Below, piece after piece: positions 46,287-56,123 of a stretch of DNA of 57,016 nucleotides (its first letter is position 1; each line of letters opens with the position of its first letter). The DNA is from Gammaproteobacteria bacterium (GTDB taxonomy: Bacteria > Pseudomonadota > Gammaproteobacteria > Pseudomonadales > Halieaceae). The stretch lies in NCBI GenBank assembly GCA_030426545.1, contig JAUHYL010000020.1, forward strand, positions 1 through 57,016. The letters run 5' to 3'. Both the position numbers and the translations under genes were made by a program. Under the pieces are notes generated by a model. The model saw nothing but the letters and a program-made list of their open reading frames with translations, did no database searches and was not told the origin of the DNA.

Positions 46287-47371
46287 CAGTCCTCCGCGAG
46301 GGCGGCCAGCTGATCGGCCTGGTATTCCTGCCGCAATGGGTCGATCACCACTTCCAGTTCACCCGCCATGACTTCCGCCAGTTTGTACAGCGTGAGGTTG
46401 ATGCGGTGATCAGTCACCCGGCCCTGGGGAAAATTGTACGTGCGGATGCGATCCGAGCGGTCGCCGCTGCCCACGAGGTTGCGCCGCGTTTCCGCCTGCT
46501 CGTCCGCGAGCTTGTCCTGCGCGCTGGTCAGCAGTTTGGCCTGCAGCAGCGACATGGCGCGGGCACGATTCTTGTGTTGCGAGCGTTCGTCCTGGCATTC
46601 CACCACCACGCCGCTGGGCAGGTGGGTGATGCGCACCGCGGAATCCGTCTTGTTGACGTGCTGCCCGCCCGCACCGGAAGCGCGGAAGGTGTCGATACGC
46701 AGATCCGCCTTGTTGATCTCCACTTCATCAACGCCTTCTACCTCAGGCATAACCGCCACGGTACAGGCTGAGGTGTGGATGCGTCCCTGGGACTCGGTTT
46801 CCGGCACACGCTGCACACGGTGCGCACCGGATTCAAACTTCAGGTTCGCGTAAACGTCCCGGCCTTCCACGCGCGCAATGATTTCCTTGTAGCCGCCGTG
46901 TTCCCCTGGACGTTCGGAGAGAATTTCCATCTTCCACTTCTGGCGCTCGGCATAGCGGGAATACATGCGAAACAGATCGCCAGAAAAAATGGCCGCCTCG
47001 TCACCACCGGTGCCCGCCCGGACTTCCAGGAAAACGTTATTGCTGTCATGCGGATCGCGCGGCAACAGCAGGGTCTGCAATTGCGCTTCCAGTGCAGTGA
47101 GTTTCTCTGTGCCGCTGTCGAGTTCCTCCTGCGCCATTTCGCGCAGGTCCGCGTCGCTGTCCTCCAGCATAGCCCGCGCCTCTTCCAGGTCGGACTGCAC
47201 GCGGTTGTAACTGGCGTAGCAGCTAACGACTGATTCGAGCTCGGCATACTCCTGCGAGAGTTCGCGAAAGCGATCCTGGTCGGAAATGATTTCGCCGTCG
47301 CCGAGCAGCGCCGATACCTCCTCGTGCCGGTCCGCCAGGGTTTCCAGCTTGGTTAAGAGAGAGGCTTTCAT
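46286..47371 (-). CDS. prfA: Peptide chain release factor 1
   Basis: Terminates translation at UAA and UAG. The codon-reading tripeptide is PET at residues 190-192 (PxT type) and the peptidyl-hydrolysis loop SGAGGQHVN has GGQ at 235-237. Length 361. ATGA overlap with hemA upstream and TGATG with prmC downstream complete the hemA-prfA-prmC operon. Confidence 0.97.
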   Translation of the reverse strand: MKASLLTKLETLADRHEEVSALLGDGEIISDQDRFRELSQEYAELESVVSCYASYNRVQSDLEEARAMLEDSDADLREMAQEELDSGTEKLTALEAQLQTLLLPRDPHDSNNVFLEVRAGTGGDEAAIFSGDLFRMYSRYAERQKWKMEILSERPGEHGGYKEIIARVEGRDVYANLKFESGAHRVQRVPETESQGRIHTSACTVAVMPEVEGVDEVEINKADLRIDTFRASGAGGQHVNKTDSAVRITHLPSGVVVECQDERSQHKNRARAMSLLQAKLLTSAQDKLADEQAETRRNLVGSGDRSDRIRTYNFPQGRVTDHRINLTLYKLAEVMAGELEVVIDPLRQEYQADQLAALAED

Positions 47372-48741
47372 TGCAGCGTGCGTCGATCCGTTTCAACCGC
47401 TCCCGGCGGCAGTTCGAACTCTGCATCGTCTGTGGATTCTTGCGCCGCTTCGGCACTGGGCGCTGGCGGAGACTGTTGTTCAAGGCCCAACAGTTCGCAG
47501 GCATTCTCAAGCACATCGTGCCGCCCCTCGGCACTGGCCTTTTTCAGGCCCGCGGTGGGCGCGTGGATCAGCTTGTTGGTAATGGCGCGCGACAACTTCT
47601 CCAACACCTGCTGTGAGTCTTCTCCCCGGGCCAATGCGCGCTGCGCCCGTTCCAATTCGCTCAGTCTCAAGCGCTCCGCCTGCGTGCGATAGGTCTTTAC
47701 CGCATCCACCGCATTCAGCGCGCGCAGTTCTTCCAGATACTCCTGCACACCCTCATCAATAATGACATCGGCCTTGCTCGCTTCCGAGCGACGGCTGCGC
47801 ATGTTCTGATCAACGATATCCTTGAGGTCATCCACGCTGTACAGGTAGACATCGCGCAGTTCACCTACCTGCGCCTCGATATCTCGGGGCACGGCGATAT
47901 CAACCATGAGCATGGGCCGGTGCTTGCGCGCCTTCACCGCCTGCTCCACGGCGCCTTTGCCCAGGATCGGCAACTGGCTGGCCGTGGAGGTAATGACGAT
48001 ATCCGCGTGCGGCAGCTGCTCCGGAATTTCCGACAGCAGGACGGCCTCGGCGCCGAACTGGTGCGCCAGCTCTCGCGCGCGTCCCAGCGTGCGGTTGGCG
48101 ATCACGATGCCTTCAACGCCTGCCTCAATCAGATGACGCGCTACCAGTTCGATGGTTTCACCGGCTCCCACCAGCAGCGCCTTGCAGCCACCGAGATCCG
48201 AAAAAATATGCCCGGCGAGGTCGACGGCGGCATAGGCCACCGACACCGGGTTTTCACCGATTGCCGTATCGGTGCGCACCCGCTTGGCGATCGCAAACAC
48301 GCGCGGAAACAGGCGACCCAGTTCTGAACCCACTGTGCCGGTTTCAGCCGCGACCGCGTAAGCAGATTTGAGCTGGCCGAAAATCTGCGGCTCACCGAGC
48401 ACCATGGAATCGAGCCCGCTCGCCACCTGCACAAGATGGCGTACCGCCGCACCGCCCTCGTGGTGGTACGCACAGCGCTGCAGCTCTTCGCTGCCCAGGT
48501 GATGGTAGTTGGCAACCCATTCGATAAGGCCCTGTGCCTGTTGCGACAGCGACTCACCCGAGGGAACGACGGCGTAAAGTTCGGTACGGTTGCAGGTGGA
48601 GAGAATGACAACCTCTTCCACCTGCCCGCCCTCACAGGCATCACCGAGCGCCTCGGCAACCTGTTCCGGCGCAAAGGCCACCCGCTCGCGCACGTCCACA
48701 TTGGCCGAGTGATGGCTGATACCAAGGGCGATTAGATTCAT
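47368..48741 (-). CDS. hemA: Glutamyl-tRNA reductase
   Basis: Reduces glutamyl-tRNA-Glu to glutamate-1-semialdehyde, the first step of the C5 route to haem. Active-site Cys50 lies in STCNRTE, and [15 protein letters not shown] is the NADPH-binding segment. ATG at 48741 ([15 protein letters not shown]); 457 residues with a Glu/Ala-rich C-terminal tail that is longer than usual. Divergent from the TPR-lipoprotein gene; a promoter candidate lies about 90 bp upstream. Confidence 0.95.
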   Translation of the reverse strand: MNLIALGISHHSANVDVRERVAFAPEQVAEALGDACEGGQVEEVVILSTCNRTELYAVVPSGESLSQQAQGLIEWVANYHHLGSEELQRCAYHHEGGAAVRHLVQVASGLDSMVLGEPQIFGQLKSAYAVAAETGTVGSELGRLFPRVFAIAKRVRTDTAIGENPVSVAYAAVDLAGHIFSDLGGCKALLVGAGETIELVARHLIEAGVEGIVIANRTLGRARELAHQFGAEAVLLSEIPEQLPHADIVITSTASQLPILGKGAVEQAVKARKHRPMLMVDIAVPRDIEAQVGELRDVYLYSVDDLKDIVDQNMRSRRSEASKADVIIDEGVQEYLEELRALNAVDAVKTYRTQAERLRLSELERAQRALARGEDSQQVLEKLSRAITNKLIHAPTAGLKKASAEGRHDVLENACELLGLEQQSPPAPSAEAAQESTDDAEFELPPGAVETDRRTLQ

Positions 48742-48829
48742 GCGGATAGTTGGCTCCCTGTACAAATCCGCGTCAGGCCGCGTTGCCTGCGCCGGAGCCA
48801 ACACTTGCTCCCAAGAAAAATAGTCCCTA

Positions 48830-48858
48830 ATTTTAACAAGTTAGGCGCCAAATGACAG
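48830..48858 (-). promoter_or_regulatory. Possible promoter of hemA-prfA-prmC-moeB
   Basis: On the minus strand CTGTCA (48853-48858), 17 bases, then TAAAAT (48830-48835). The implied leader is about 80-90 nt. Spacing is ideal; the -35 matches four of six consensus bases. Confidence 0.45.
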
Positions 48859-48967
48859 CCGGGGAAATTACCCGGGGCCAGGGCGACATTCACACCCGCA
48901 GTGGGCTTCAATTGCGGTCTATGTCATCATAGCCGCTTGTATTGTCTGGACGTCTCCCTCTCCAACC

Positions 48968-50722
48968 ATGCCGTTTCGCCTTCTGTACAAAATCTCCCTG
49001 GTTCTGGGCCTGGCGCTACTGGGCGCCTGCGCCAGCCAGACCCCCAACGAAGACGAGGCGAGTGTCAGCCCGCAGGTCGAGGCCCAGCCTGAGGTGAAGC
49101 ACCCGGAGAGGCCCTTTCCGGAGGACAGCCTGTACGATCTGCTGGTAGCAGAGTTTGCGCTGCGCCGTCGCGAGTACAATACCGCGCTGGAGACCTACCT
49201 CGCGTTAACGCCTGAATTAAACGACCCGGGCATCAGCTCCCACGCCACGCACCTGTCTCAGTTCATGGAACGCGACGAGGACACACTGGCAGCGGCACAA
49301 TACTGGGTCAGCCAGGAGCCCGACAACATCGAGGCGCGGGCCATCGTCGCGCAGCAACTGGTGCGCGGGGGCAACAACCTCGAGGCCATGCAACACCTCG
49401 CGGCCATCGAACGCGCGGGCGGCTCCGCCAACTTCGCCATTGTGTCGCGCAATTTCAGCCAGCTTTCCCCGCGTGACCGATCAAAAATTGTGATCGAACT
49501 GAACACGTTAAATGCCGAGTTCCCGAACAACGGCAGCCTGTTGCTGACCCAGGCACTGCTGCACAACGAACTGGGCCAGAATGACCTCGCCCTGGATAAA
49601 CTGGCGCAGCTGTTTGAACTGGAGCCCGATCAGCACCAAGCGCTCTTGCTCGAAGCCAAGATTCTCGCCGAAAAGGGTGCGAAAGATCCCTACAAGCGGG
49701 TAGAGAAAGCCCTCAAGGACAACCCCGAGGATCGCGCCCTGCGCCTGCGCTACGCACGGCTGCTGGCCGCCACCGACATGGTGGCCGCGCGCGGGCAGTT
49801 CGAGATTCTATCCGCCGGCGCACCGCGCGACGGTGACCTGCTGTTTTCCCTGGCGCTGATCAATCGTGAAGTGGGTGACCCGACCGCCGCCAGCGCCTAC
49901 CTGCGGCAACTTCTGCTGCTGGAGCAACGCGAGGACGAGGCACATTATTACCTCGGTCGAATAGAGGAAGATCGCGAACGCTTCGAGGATGCCTTGCTGC
50001 ACTACCAGAACGTGGGCAGCGGCGAAGAGTACCTGGCGGCGGCAAGTCGGATCGGTGAAATACTGCTCGACGGCGGCCACCTGGAGCGCAGCCTGGAATG
50101 GTTTGCGCAGCAACGCGAGGCCAAACCGGAATACAGCATCGAGTTGTACGCGCTGGAAGCAGACCTGCTGGGCACGGCCGGGCAAACCGACCTGGCCCTG
50201 GAACTGATTGATGAAGGACTTGCTAAAGCGCCGGAAGAAACCAGCCTGCTCTACACCCGCGCCATGCTCATGGAACGCCGCGGGGACCTGGCTCGCATGG
50301 AACAGGATCTGCGTGCCATCCTGCGCGAAAATCCGGATAACGCCACTGCGCTCAATGCCCTGGGCTACACACTGGCCAATCGCACTGATCGCTACGACGA
50401 GGCATTAACTCTGATCAGCCGCGCGCTGGAACTGCAGCCGGGTGAGCCGGCCATTCTCGACAGCATGGGATGGGTGCTGTATCGAACCGGACAAGCTGAT
50501 CAGGCGCTGGGGTATCTGCAACGTGCCTATGCGCGCTTCCCTGACGCTGAAGTAGCAGCCCACCTTGGTGAAGTCATGTGGGCGCTGGGCGACCGCGACG
50601 GCGCGCTCGAAATCTGGCGCGAAGCCTACAGCAAGCAACCGGATCACCCGGTACTGACGGAGACCTTGCGTCGTCTGCAGGTTGAATCACTGCAACCGGC
50701 AGGTGCAGACGCGGAAAGCTGA
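48968..50722 (+). CDS. TPR-repeat lipoprotein
   Basis: Predicted outer-membrane lipoprotein with lipobox LGAC (Cys21). The 584 residues are filled with degenerate tetratricopeptide repeats; clear helices include NATALNALGYTLANRTDRYDEAL near 455 (partial) and LDSMGWVLYRTGQADQALGYLQ near 497. A gene of this type beside lolB is conserved in Pseudomonas. Probably a periplasmic scaffold; partner unknown. Its stop is one base before the lolB ATG. Confidence 0.88.
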   Translation: MPFRLLYKISLVLGLALLGACASQTPNEDEASVSPQVEAQPEVKHPERPFPEDSLYDLLVAEFALRRREYNTALETYLALTPELNDPGISSHATHLSQFMERDEDTLAAAQYWVSQEPDNIEARAIVAQQLVRGGNNLEAMQHLAAIERAGGSANFAIVSRNFSQLSPRDRSKIVIELNTLNAEFPNNGSLLLTQALLHNELGQNDLALDKLAQLFELEPDQHQALLLEAKILAEKGAKDPYKRVEKALKDNPEDRALRLRYARLLAATDMVAARGQFEILSAGAPRDGDLLFSLALINREVGDPTAASAYLRQLLLLEQREDEAHYYLGRIEEDRERFEDALLHYQNVGSGEEYLAAASRIGEILLDGGHLERSLEWFAQQREAKPEYSIELYALEADLLGTAGQTDLALELIDEGLAKAPEETSLLYTRAMLMERRGDLARMEQDLRAILRENPDNATALNALGYTLANRTDRYDEALTLISRALELQPGEPAILDSMGWVLYRTGQADQALGYLQRAYARFPDAEVAAHLGEVMWALGDRDGALEIWREAYSKQPDHPVLTETLRRLQVESLQPAGADAES

Positions 50723-50723
50723 T

Positions 50724-51353
50724 ATGCAGTCGCAGACAGGTGGCACCAGGATGCGCGCATGCGCCAGCGTGCTGCTCGCAGTGAGCATCCTGACCGGATG
50801 TGCGGGCACCCCCGGGCGCGCACCGGCGACCGGCGACTGGGACGATCATCGACAGCACCTGGAAGCCCTGGGCGACTGGACAGCCGTCGGCAAGGTCGCC
50901 GTGCGCGACAGCGAGCAGTCCGAAAGCGCCACGATGCAGTGGCAGCAAAGTGGCGCCACCGCGCTCATCAACCTCAGCGGCCCGCTGGGTTCCGGCGCAA
51001 CGCGACTGCACAGTGACGGCAGCACACTCACCATTGAACGCGGCGGCGAAACGCGCCAGGTCGACATTTCTTCCGCAGAGGCGGTGCGAGCGAACACCGG
51101 CTGGGACCTGCCGCTGCAGGTTCTGCCCTTCTGGCTGCGCGGCGTACCCTTCCCGGGATCGGCGATAGAAGAGATGCAGCACGACGCTGACAGCGGCCGC
51201 CTGTTGACCCTGCGCCAGGACGGCTGGGACATACACTATGAAACGTACGCTGTGTTTGACGGCTTCACCCTGCCCACCAGGCTGCGCATGCAGCGCGGCG
51301 ATTCCCGCGCCACGGTCCTGGTGCGGCGCTGGCTGACCGGGCCGGCACCATGA
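50724..51353 (+). CDS. lolB: Outer-membrane lipoprotein LolB
   Basis: Receives lipoproteins from LolA and inserts them in the outer membrane. Signal peptide with lipobox LTGC (Cys26). WTAVGKVAVRD, INLSGPLGSGATRL and LPFWLRGVPFPG are typical. The ATG at 50724 follows the TPR-gene stop by one base with SD GGAAAG; an ATG nine codons in (50751) is an alternative and also leaves a full signal peptide. Length 209. The stop overlaps the ispE ATG (ATGA). Confidence 0.92.
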   Translation: MQSQTGGTRMRACASVLLAVSILTGCAGTPGRAPATGDWDDHRQHLEALGDWTAVGKVAVRDSEQSESATMQWQQSGATALINLSGPLGSGATRLHSDGSTLTIERGGETRQVDISSAEAVRANTGWDLPLQVLPFWLRGVPFPGSAIEEMQHDADSGRLLTLRQDGWDIHYETYAVFDGFTLPTRLRMQRGDSRATVLVRRWLTGPAP

Positions 51354-52198
51354 GCACGGCGCTCAGCCTGCCTGCCCCGGCAAAGCTCAACCTGTTCCTG
51401 CACATCACCGGCCGCCGCGCAGACGGGTACCACGAGCTGCAAACCGTGTTTCAACTCCTGGACTGGGGCGACACACTGCATTTTGAAGCCAACGACAGCG
51501 GTGTGATCCGGGTACAGGGCGATCTACCTGGCACAGCCACCGAGGACAACCTGATCACCCGCGCCGCCGCGCGCCTGAAAACCGGTGCGGACGACGCGCT
51601 CGGCGCTGACATCACGTTGCACAAACGCATTCCACTGGGTGGCGGTCTGGGCGGGGGCAGTTCCGATGCCGCCACCTCACTGCTGGCGCTGAACCAGCTC
51701 TGGCACCTGAACCACACGCTGGACACGCTGGCCGCTATCGGGGCGGAACTGGGCGCAGATGTGCCCGTGTTTGTTCACGGACGCAGCGCCTGGGCAGAGG
51801 GCATCGGCGAAAAGCTGACGCCAATTGAGCTGCCCGAGCGCTGGTACCTCGTGGTGACACCTGCCTGCCAGGTGAGCACAGCGGAAGTATTTTCCCATCC
51901 CCAATTGACACGTAACTCATCTCCCATCAAAATGGCGGCCTTTTTTCAAGGGGCCTCCCGTAACGATTGCCAGGACCTCGTCAGGACACTTTATCCGGAC
52001 GTGGCTAAGGTATTGAATTTCCTGAGCAAATTAGGTGAGGCTCGATTAACGGGAACAGGCGCCTGCGTATTTGTCAGCTGCGAAAATCGCGGCGCAGCAG
52101 AGGCGGCCCAGCGGCAATTGCCGCAAGACTGGCAGAGCTTCGTCGCCCGCGGCATCAACCCGTCGCCGGTACACGACATTCTGGCCAGCCACCGTTAG
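51350..52198 (+). CDS. ispE: 4-diphosphocytidyl-2-C-methyl-D-erythritol kinase
   Basis: GHMP kinase of the MEP isoprenoid pathway. APAKLNLFLHI (residues 10-20) and the ATP-binding loop PLGGGLGGGSSDA (95-107) are diagnostic; the C-terminal GEARLTGTGACVFV is the third motif. Length 282. Coupled to lolB upstream; the tRNA-Gln gene begins five bases after the stop and probably shares its transcript. Confidence 0.96.
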   Translation: MSTALSLPAPAKLNLFLHITGRRADGYHELQTVFQLLDWGDTLHFEANDSGVIRVQGDLPGTATEDNLITRAAARLKTGADDALGADITLHKRIPLGGGLGGGSSDAATSLLALNQLWHLNHTLDTLAAIGAELGADVPVFVHGRSAWAEGIGEKLTPIELPERWYLVVTPACQVSTAEVFSHPQLTRNSSPIKMAAFFQGASRNDCQDLVRTLYPDVAKVLNFLSKLGEARLTGTGACVFVSCENRGAAEAAQRQLPQDWQSFVARGINPSPVHDILASHR

Positions 52199-52203
52199 CT
52201 TAT

Positions 52204-52278
52204 TGGGGTGTCGCCAAGCGGCAAGGCACCGGGTTTTGATCCCGGCATTCGCAGGTTCGAATCCTGCCACCCCAGCCA
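52204..52278 (+). tRNA. tRNA-Gln (anticodon TTG)
   Basis: Acceptor arms TGGGGTG and CACCCCA, an encoded GCCA end, anticodon stem CCGGG/CCCGG with loop TTTTGAT (anticodon TTG), and T-arm GCAGG-TTCGAAT-CCTGC all fold without mismatch. The sequence resembles E. coli tRNA-Gln. Position between ispE and prs is the usual one in Pseudomonas-type genomes. Its 3' end is repeated 175 bp downstream. Confidence 0.97.
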
Positions 52279-52332
52279 TAGTAAAAGTCACCGTTCGTGA
52301 CGCGAGCAAGGCAACAGGCAAGAACGGTGGTG
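52260..52332 (+). repeat. Direct repeat copy 1 (contains tRNA-Gln 3' end)
   Basis: 73 nt, identical to copy 2 except for one base (52320 A versus 52495 G). It begins inside the T-arm of the tRNA and continues past the CCA end. Within it CACCGTTC and GAACGGTG form an 8-bp stem with a loop of about 25 nt. Confidence 0.92.
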
Positions 52333-52434
52333 ATGGGTAGATGGCAGGATGAGAGCCGTAAGGTTCGACCAACGCGCAGCGTTGGGGCGCCGCCAAGGGC
52401 GGCGGGCGAAGCCCGAGGGCGGTACGCCCGAGTC
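52333..52434 (+). other. Hairpin-rich spacer between the tRNA-end repeats
   Basis: 102 nt holding CCAACGC-GCA-GCGTTGG and CGCCGCC-AAG-GGCGGCG stems, and TGGCAGGAT, which is complementary to ATCCTGCCA at the start of repeat copy 2. The phrase AAGGTTCGACC resembles a T-arm. No coding potential was judged credible; it looks like a structured RNA or repeat module. Confidence 0.6.
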
Positions 52435-52507
52435 AATCCTGCCACCCCAGCCATAGTAAAAGTCACCGTTCGTGACGCGAGCAAGGCAACAGGCGAGAAC
52501 GGTGGTG
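52435..52507 (+). repeat. Direct repeat copy 2 (tRNA-Gln 3' fragment)
   Basis: Second copy of the 73-nt repeat, with an intact 19-nt tRNA 3' end (ATCCTGCCACCCCAGCCA) but no 5' half, so it is a fragment and not a second tRNA. It ends 76 bp before the prs start. Resembles an att-type duplication or a copied tRNA tail. Confidence 0.9.
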
Positions 52508-52583
52508 CGGCGTTACCTACCCAACGCAAGTGGCGCCGATTCATGTGCGCCAATCACTAAGCGCTGACCCAGGGGAAAGCACT

Positions 52584-53531
52584 GTGTCGTCAAAAATGAT
52601 GGTCTTTACGGGTAACGCCAACCCGGAGCTGGGCGAGAAAGTCGCCAGCAGGCTGTATCTCGCCCTGGGCAATGCCGACGTCGGCAAGTTCAGCGATGGC
52701 GAGGTGGCCGTTGAGCTGAACGAGAACGTCCGCGGCAAGGACGTATTCGTACTGCAATCTACCTGCGCACCCACCAACGACAACCTGATGGAACTGATCG
52801 TTATGATCGACGCGCTGCGGCGCGCCTCCGCGGCACGCATTACCGCGGTAGTACCCTACTTCGGTTACGCTCGCCAGGATCGCCGCGTACGTTCCGCACG
52901 GGTACCGATCACTGCCAAGGTGGTTGCCGACATGATGGTGGCAGTGGGCGTAGACCGCGTCCTCACCGTCGATCTGCACGCAGAACAGATTCAGGGCTTC
53001 TTCGCCTGCCCGGTAGACAATATTTACGGCTCACCCATTCTCAAGGACGACATCCAGGCCTGCAATTACGACAATCTCATTGTGGTATCGCCCGACATAG
53101 GCGGCGTTGTGCGCGCCCGGGCCATAGCCAAGCAGCTGGACGATGCCGACCTCGCCATCATCGACAAACGCCGTCCGCAGGCCAATGAGGCACAGGTGAT
53201 GAACCTGATCGGTGAGGTGGATGGCCGCACCTGCCTGCTGGTGGACGACATGGTCGACACCGCCGGCACGCTGTGCAAGGCGGCGGACGCGCTGAAAGAA
53301 CGCGGCGCCTCCAAAGTCGTCGCCTACTGTACCCACGCGGTGCTGTCGGGCAATGCACTGAAAAATCTGGAAGACTCCGAGCTGGACCAGCTCGTGGTAA
53401 CCGACACGATTCCTCTGAACAGCAAGGCGAAGAGTATGAGCAAGATTCGCCAGCTTACGATCGCGGATTTGCTGGCCGAGTCCATGCGCCGCGTTTCGAA
53501 TGAGGAATCCATTAGCGCGCTGTTCCAGTAG
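52584..53531 (+). CDS. prs: Ribose-phosphate pyrophosphokinase
   Basis: Makes PRPP for nucleotide, histidine and NAD synthesis, and so feeds HisG encoded in this window. [12 protein letters not shown] near residue 130 and the PRPP loop [10 protein letters not shown] near 220 are diagnostic. Start is GTG at 52584, with AGGGG eight bases upstream, giving 315 residues, the E. coli length; the 18 in-frame codons before it are non-homologous and overlap the repeat region's flank. Confidence 0.96.
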   Translation: MSSKMMVFTGNANPELGEKVASRLYLALGNADVGKFSDGEVAVELNENVRGKDVFVLQSTCAPTNDNLMELIVMIDALRRASAARITAVVPYFGYARQDRRVRSARVPITAKVVADMMVAVGVDRVLTVDLHAEQIQGFFACPVDNIYGSPILKDDIQACNYDNLIVVSPDIGGVVRARAIAKQLDDADLAIIDKRRPQANEAQVMNLIGEVDGRTCLLVDDMVDTAGTLCKAADALKERGASKVVAYCTHAVLSGNALKNLEDSELDQLVVTDTIPLNSKAKSMSKIRQLTIADLLAESMRRVSNEESISALFQ

Positions 53532-53603
53532 GGGCAGCGTTACTTGAACCCACTGCCGCGCCGGTCGCAAGTGCTGCAGTGTTAACTCAAAGGAGTCAGG
53601 ACT

Positions 53604-54302
53604 ATGTCTGACGTATTTGAACTGAACGCAGAAGTGCGAGAGGACAAGGGGAAAGGTGCGAGCCGCCGCCTGCGTCGTCTCGCTGATCTGATACCCGCCA
53701 TTATCTACGGCGCTGGCGATGAGCCGCAACCGCTGACACTGGTAAGAAAAGACCTGGAGAAGGCGCTGGAAAACGAAGCGTTCTTCTCACAAATCATTAC
53801 CATCAAGGTCGCGGGAAACTCACAGAAGGCCATCCTCAAGGACCTGCAGCGCCACCCCTCCAAAGAGCGTGTGATGCACGCAGACTTTCTGCGGGTAGAC
53901 GACAAGGTCGCCATTAAAGTTAACGTGCCGATTCACTTCCTCAACGAAGACACATCCGTCGGCGTTAAGATGCAGGGCGGTGTGGTACAACACCAGGCCA
54001 CCGACATCGAGATTCAGTGTCTGCCAGCCGATATTCCTGCCTTTATCGAAGTTGATATGCAGGAATTGGAAATTGGCCAGATCGTGCACCTCTCCGAGAT
54101 CAAGTTGCCAGAGGGCGTTACCTCTGTGGCACTGGCCCTGGGTGAAGATCACGACCTTGCCATCGCCTCTATCATTGCTCCACGCGGCGTTTCCGAAGAA
54201 GACGAAGCAGCGGAAGCTGCAGCCGAGGCTGAGGACGGCACCGAGGACGGTGCAGAAGCTGCCTCTGACGACGCTGAAGAGGGCAAGGACGGCGAGGACT
54301 GA
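53604..54302 (+). CDS. rplY: 50S ribosomal protein L25/general stress protein Ctc
   Basis: Binds 5S rRNA. The L25 domain (about 1-95) includes KGKGASRRLRR and IPAIIYG; the TL5-type C-terminal domain covers about 96-190. Residues about 198-232 are almost entirely Glu, Asp, Ala and Gly, an acidic tail not needed for 5S binding. Length 232. SD AAAGGAG lies upstream of the ATG. Between prs and pth as in Pseudomonas. Confidence 0.95.
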   Translation: MSDVFELNAEVREDKGKGASRRLRRLADLIPAIIYGAGDEPQPLTLVRKDLEKALENEAFFSQIITIKVAGNSQKAILKDLQRHPSKERVMHADFLRVDDKVAIKVNVPIHFLNEDTSVGVKMQGGVVQHQATDIEIQCLPADIPAFIEVDMQELEIGQIVHLSEIKLPEGVTSVALALGEDHDLAIASIIAPRGVSEEDEAAEAAAEAEDGTEDGAEAASDDAEEGKDGED

Positions 54303-54337
54303 TCCAGCCGGCTACGCCCTTGTGACAGGGGAATTTC

Positions 54338-54925
54338 TTGTCCGAGCTGAAGCTCATTGTCGGGCTGGGTAACCCCGGTAGCGAATACCGGGGTACACGC
54401 CACAATGCAGGCGCCGACTTTGTCGAGGCACTTGCGCGCACGCAGGGTACTACCCTGCAGGAAGAAACCAAGTTCTTCGGTTTCATCGCTCGCGTGCAGG
54501 TGGCCGGGCACGATCTGCGCCTGCTCATTCCCACTACGTTCATGAATCGCAGCGGCAAAGCCGTTGCGACCATGGCGACCTTTTTCAAGATCGCCCCGGA
54601 ACAGCTGTTAATTGCCCACGATGAACTGGATATCCCCGCCGGTTCCGCCCGCTTCAAGCAGGGCGGCGGGCACGGTGGACACAACGGCCTGCGCGATATC
54701 GTGCCGGCGCTGGGTAACAACAAGAACTTTCACCGTCTTCGTATCGGCATCGGCCATCCCGGGCACGCATCGAAAGTCAGCGGCTATGTGCTGAGCAGGC
54801 CCTCGACGGATGATCGCGCGCGCATCGACGCCAGCATCGACGCCGCCATCAGCGCCCTGCCCCTGCTGCTGGCTGGCGATGCAACCAAGGCGATGACGCA
54901 ACTACACAGTTTTACTGCGGCCTAG
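54338..54925 (+). CDS. pth: Peptidyl-tRNA hydrolase
   Basis: Recycles peptidyl-tRNAs that drop off the ribosome. [17 protein letters not shown] carries Asn12 and catalytic His22; HDELDIPAG carries the assisting Asp. Length 195. The start is TTG at 54338, with AGGGG seven bases upstream; no ATG precedes the conserved [10 protein letters not shown]. Follows rplY by 35 bp. Confidence 0.96.
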   Translation: MSELKLIVGLGNPGSEYRGTRHNAGADFVEALARTQGTTLQEETKFFGFIARVQVAGHDLRLLIPTTFMNRSGKAVATMATFFKIAPEQLLIAHDELDIPAGSARFKQGGGHGGHNGLRDIVPALGNNKNFHRLRIGIGHPGHASKVSGYVLSRPSTDDRARIDASIDAAISALPLLLAGDATKAMTQLHSFTAA

Positions 54926-54950
54926 GCCGCCCACTCAACAGGACAACAAC

Positions 54951-56045
54951 ATGGGCTTCAACTGCGGTATCGTCGGCCTGCCCAATGTCGGCAAGTCAAC
55001 GCTCTTCAACGCCCTGACGCGTGCCGGCATTGGTGCGGAGAACTTCCCTTTCTGCACCATCGAACCCAACGCCGGCGTAGTGCCGGTACCGGACCCGCGC
55101 CAGAGCAAGATCGCCGCGCTGGTCAAGCCAGAGCGCGAAATCGCCACGACCATGGAGTTTGTGGACATCGCCGGCCTCGTTGCGGGCGCATCCAAGGGTG
55201 AAGGCCTTGGCAACCAGTTTCTCGCCAATATCCGCGAGACCGATGCCATCGCCCACGTGGTGCGCTGCTTCGAGGACGACAACGTCATTCACGTGGCCAA
55301 CAAGGTGGACCCACGCGCCGACATAGAAGTGATCAACACCGAACTGGCGCTGGCCGACCTGGAAAGCTGCGAGAAACAACTGCAGAAGGTCACGCGCACC
55401 GCCAAGGGCGGCGACAAGGAAGCAGTGGCCATGAAGGCGCTGCTGGAGAACAAACTCCTCCCGCACCTGAACGAAGCACGGCCCGTGCGCGCGTTGAGCC
55501 TTGATGACAACGAGCGCGTTCTCGCAAAGCAGCTGTTCCTGCTCACCAACAAGCCGACCATGTACATCGCCAACGTCGATGAAGGCGGACTGGAAGACAA
55601 CGCCTACGTCGATGTGGTGAAAGCGATTGCCGCAGAGGAAAGCGCAGTAGTCGTCACCATCTGCAACCAGTTGGAGGCAGAAATTGCCGACCTGGAAGAC
55701 GAGGAGCGCCTGGAATTTCTGCAGGACCTCGGCATGGAAGAAGCGGGGCTGGATCGCGTCATTCGCGCCGGCTACAGCCTGCTTAATCTGCACACCTTTT
55801 TTACCGCCGGCCCGAAAGAAGTGCGGGCGTGGACGGTCAAGGTCGGCGCTTCCGCCCCCGAGGCGGCGGGCGTTATCCACACCGATTTTCAGAAGGGGTT
55901 CATCCGCGCCGAGATCGTGGGCTATGAGGACTTCATCGAATTCAATGGCGAACAGGGCGCGAAGGATGCCGGCCGCTGGCGCCTGGAAGGCAAGGACTAC
56001 ATCGTGCAGGATGGCGACATCATCCACTTTCGCTTCAACGTGTAA
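54951..56045 (+). CDS. ychF: Redox-regulated ATPase/GTPase YchF
   Basis: Obg-family P-loop NTPase that prefers ATP. G1 GLPNVGKST is at residues 9-17, [20 protein letters not shown] is the switch II region, and NKVD-like and TGS domains follow; the C-terminal [18 protein letters not shown] belongs to the TGS end. Length 364. Last gene of the block, 25 bp after pth. Confidence 0.96.
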   Translation: MGFNCGIVGLPNVGKSTLFNALTRAGIGAENFPFCTIEPNAGVVPVPDPRQSKIAALVKPEREIATTMEFVDIAGLVAGASKGEGLGNQFLANIRETDAIAHVVRCFEDDNVIHVANKVDPRADIEVINTELALADLESCEKQLQKVTRTAKGGDKEAVAMKALLENKLLPHLNEARPVRALSLDDNERVLAKQLFLLTNKPTMYIANVDEGGLEDNAYVDVVKAIAAEESAVVVTICNQLEAEIADLEDEERLEFLQDLGMEEAGLDRVIRAGYSLLNLHTFFTAGPKEVRAWTVKVGASAPEAAGVIHTDFQKGFIRAEIVGYEDFIEFNGEQGAKDAGRWRLEGKDYIVQDGDIIHFRFNV

Positions 56046-56123
56046 CGCCCCCTCCCCTCGCGCGCGAGACGCTGCAAGGGGCCGCCGGACACACTGCCGT
56101 GTGGCCAACCACCCCTGCGACCA

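Noticed and set aside
52435-52507. A second tRNA-Gln gene
   Set aside because: Only the 3' part of the T-arm and acceptor strand is present; no D-arm or anticodon arm precedes it.
54996-56108. A 370-codon open frame antisense to ychF
   Set aside because: It mirrors a certain ychF gene and has no recognisable motif; long antisense frames are expected in GC-rich coding DNA.
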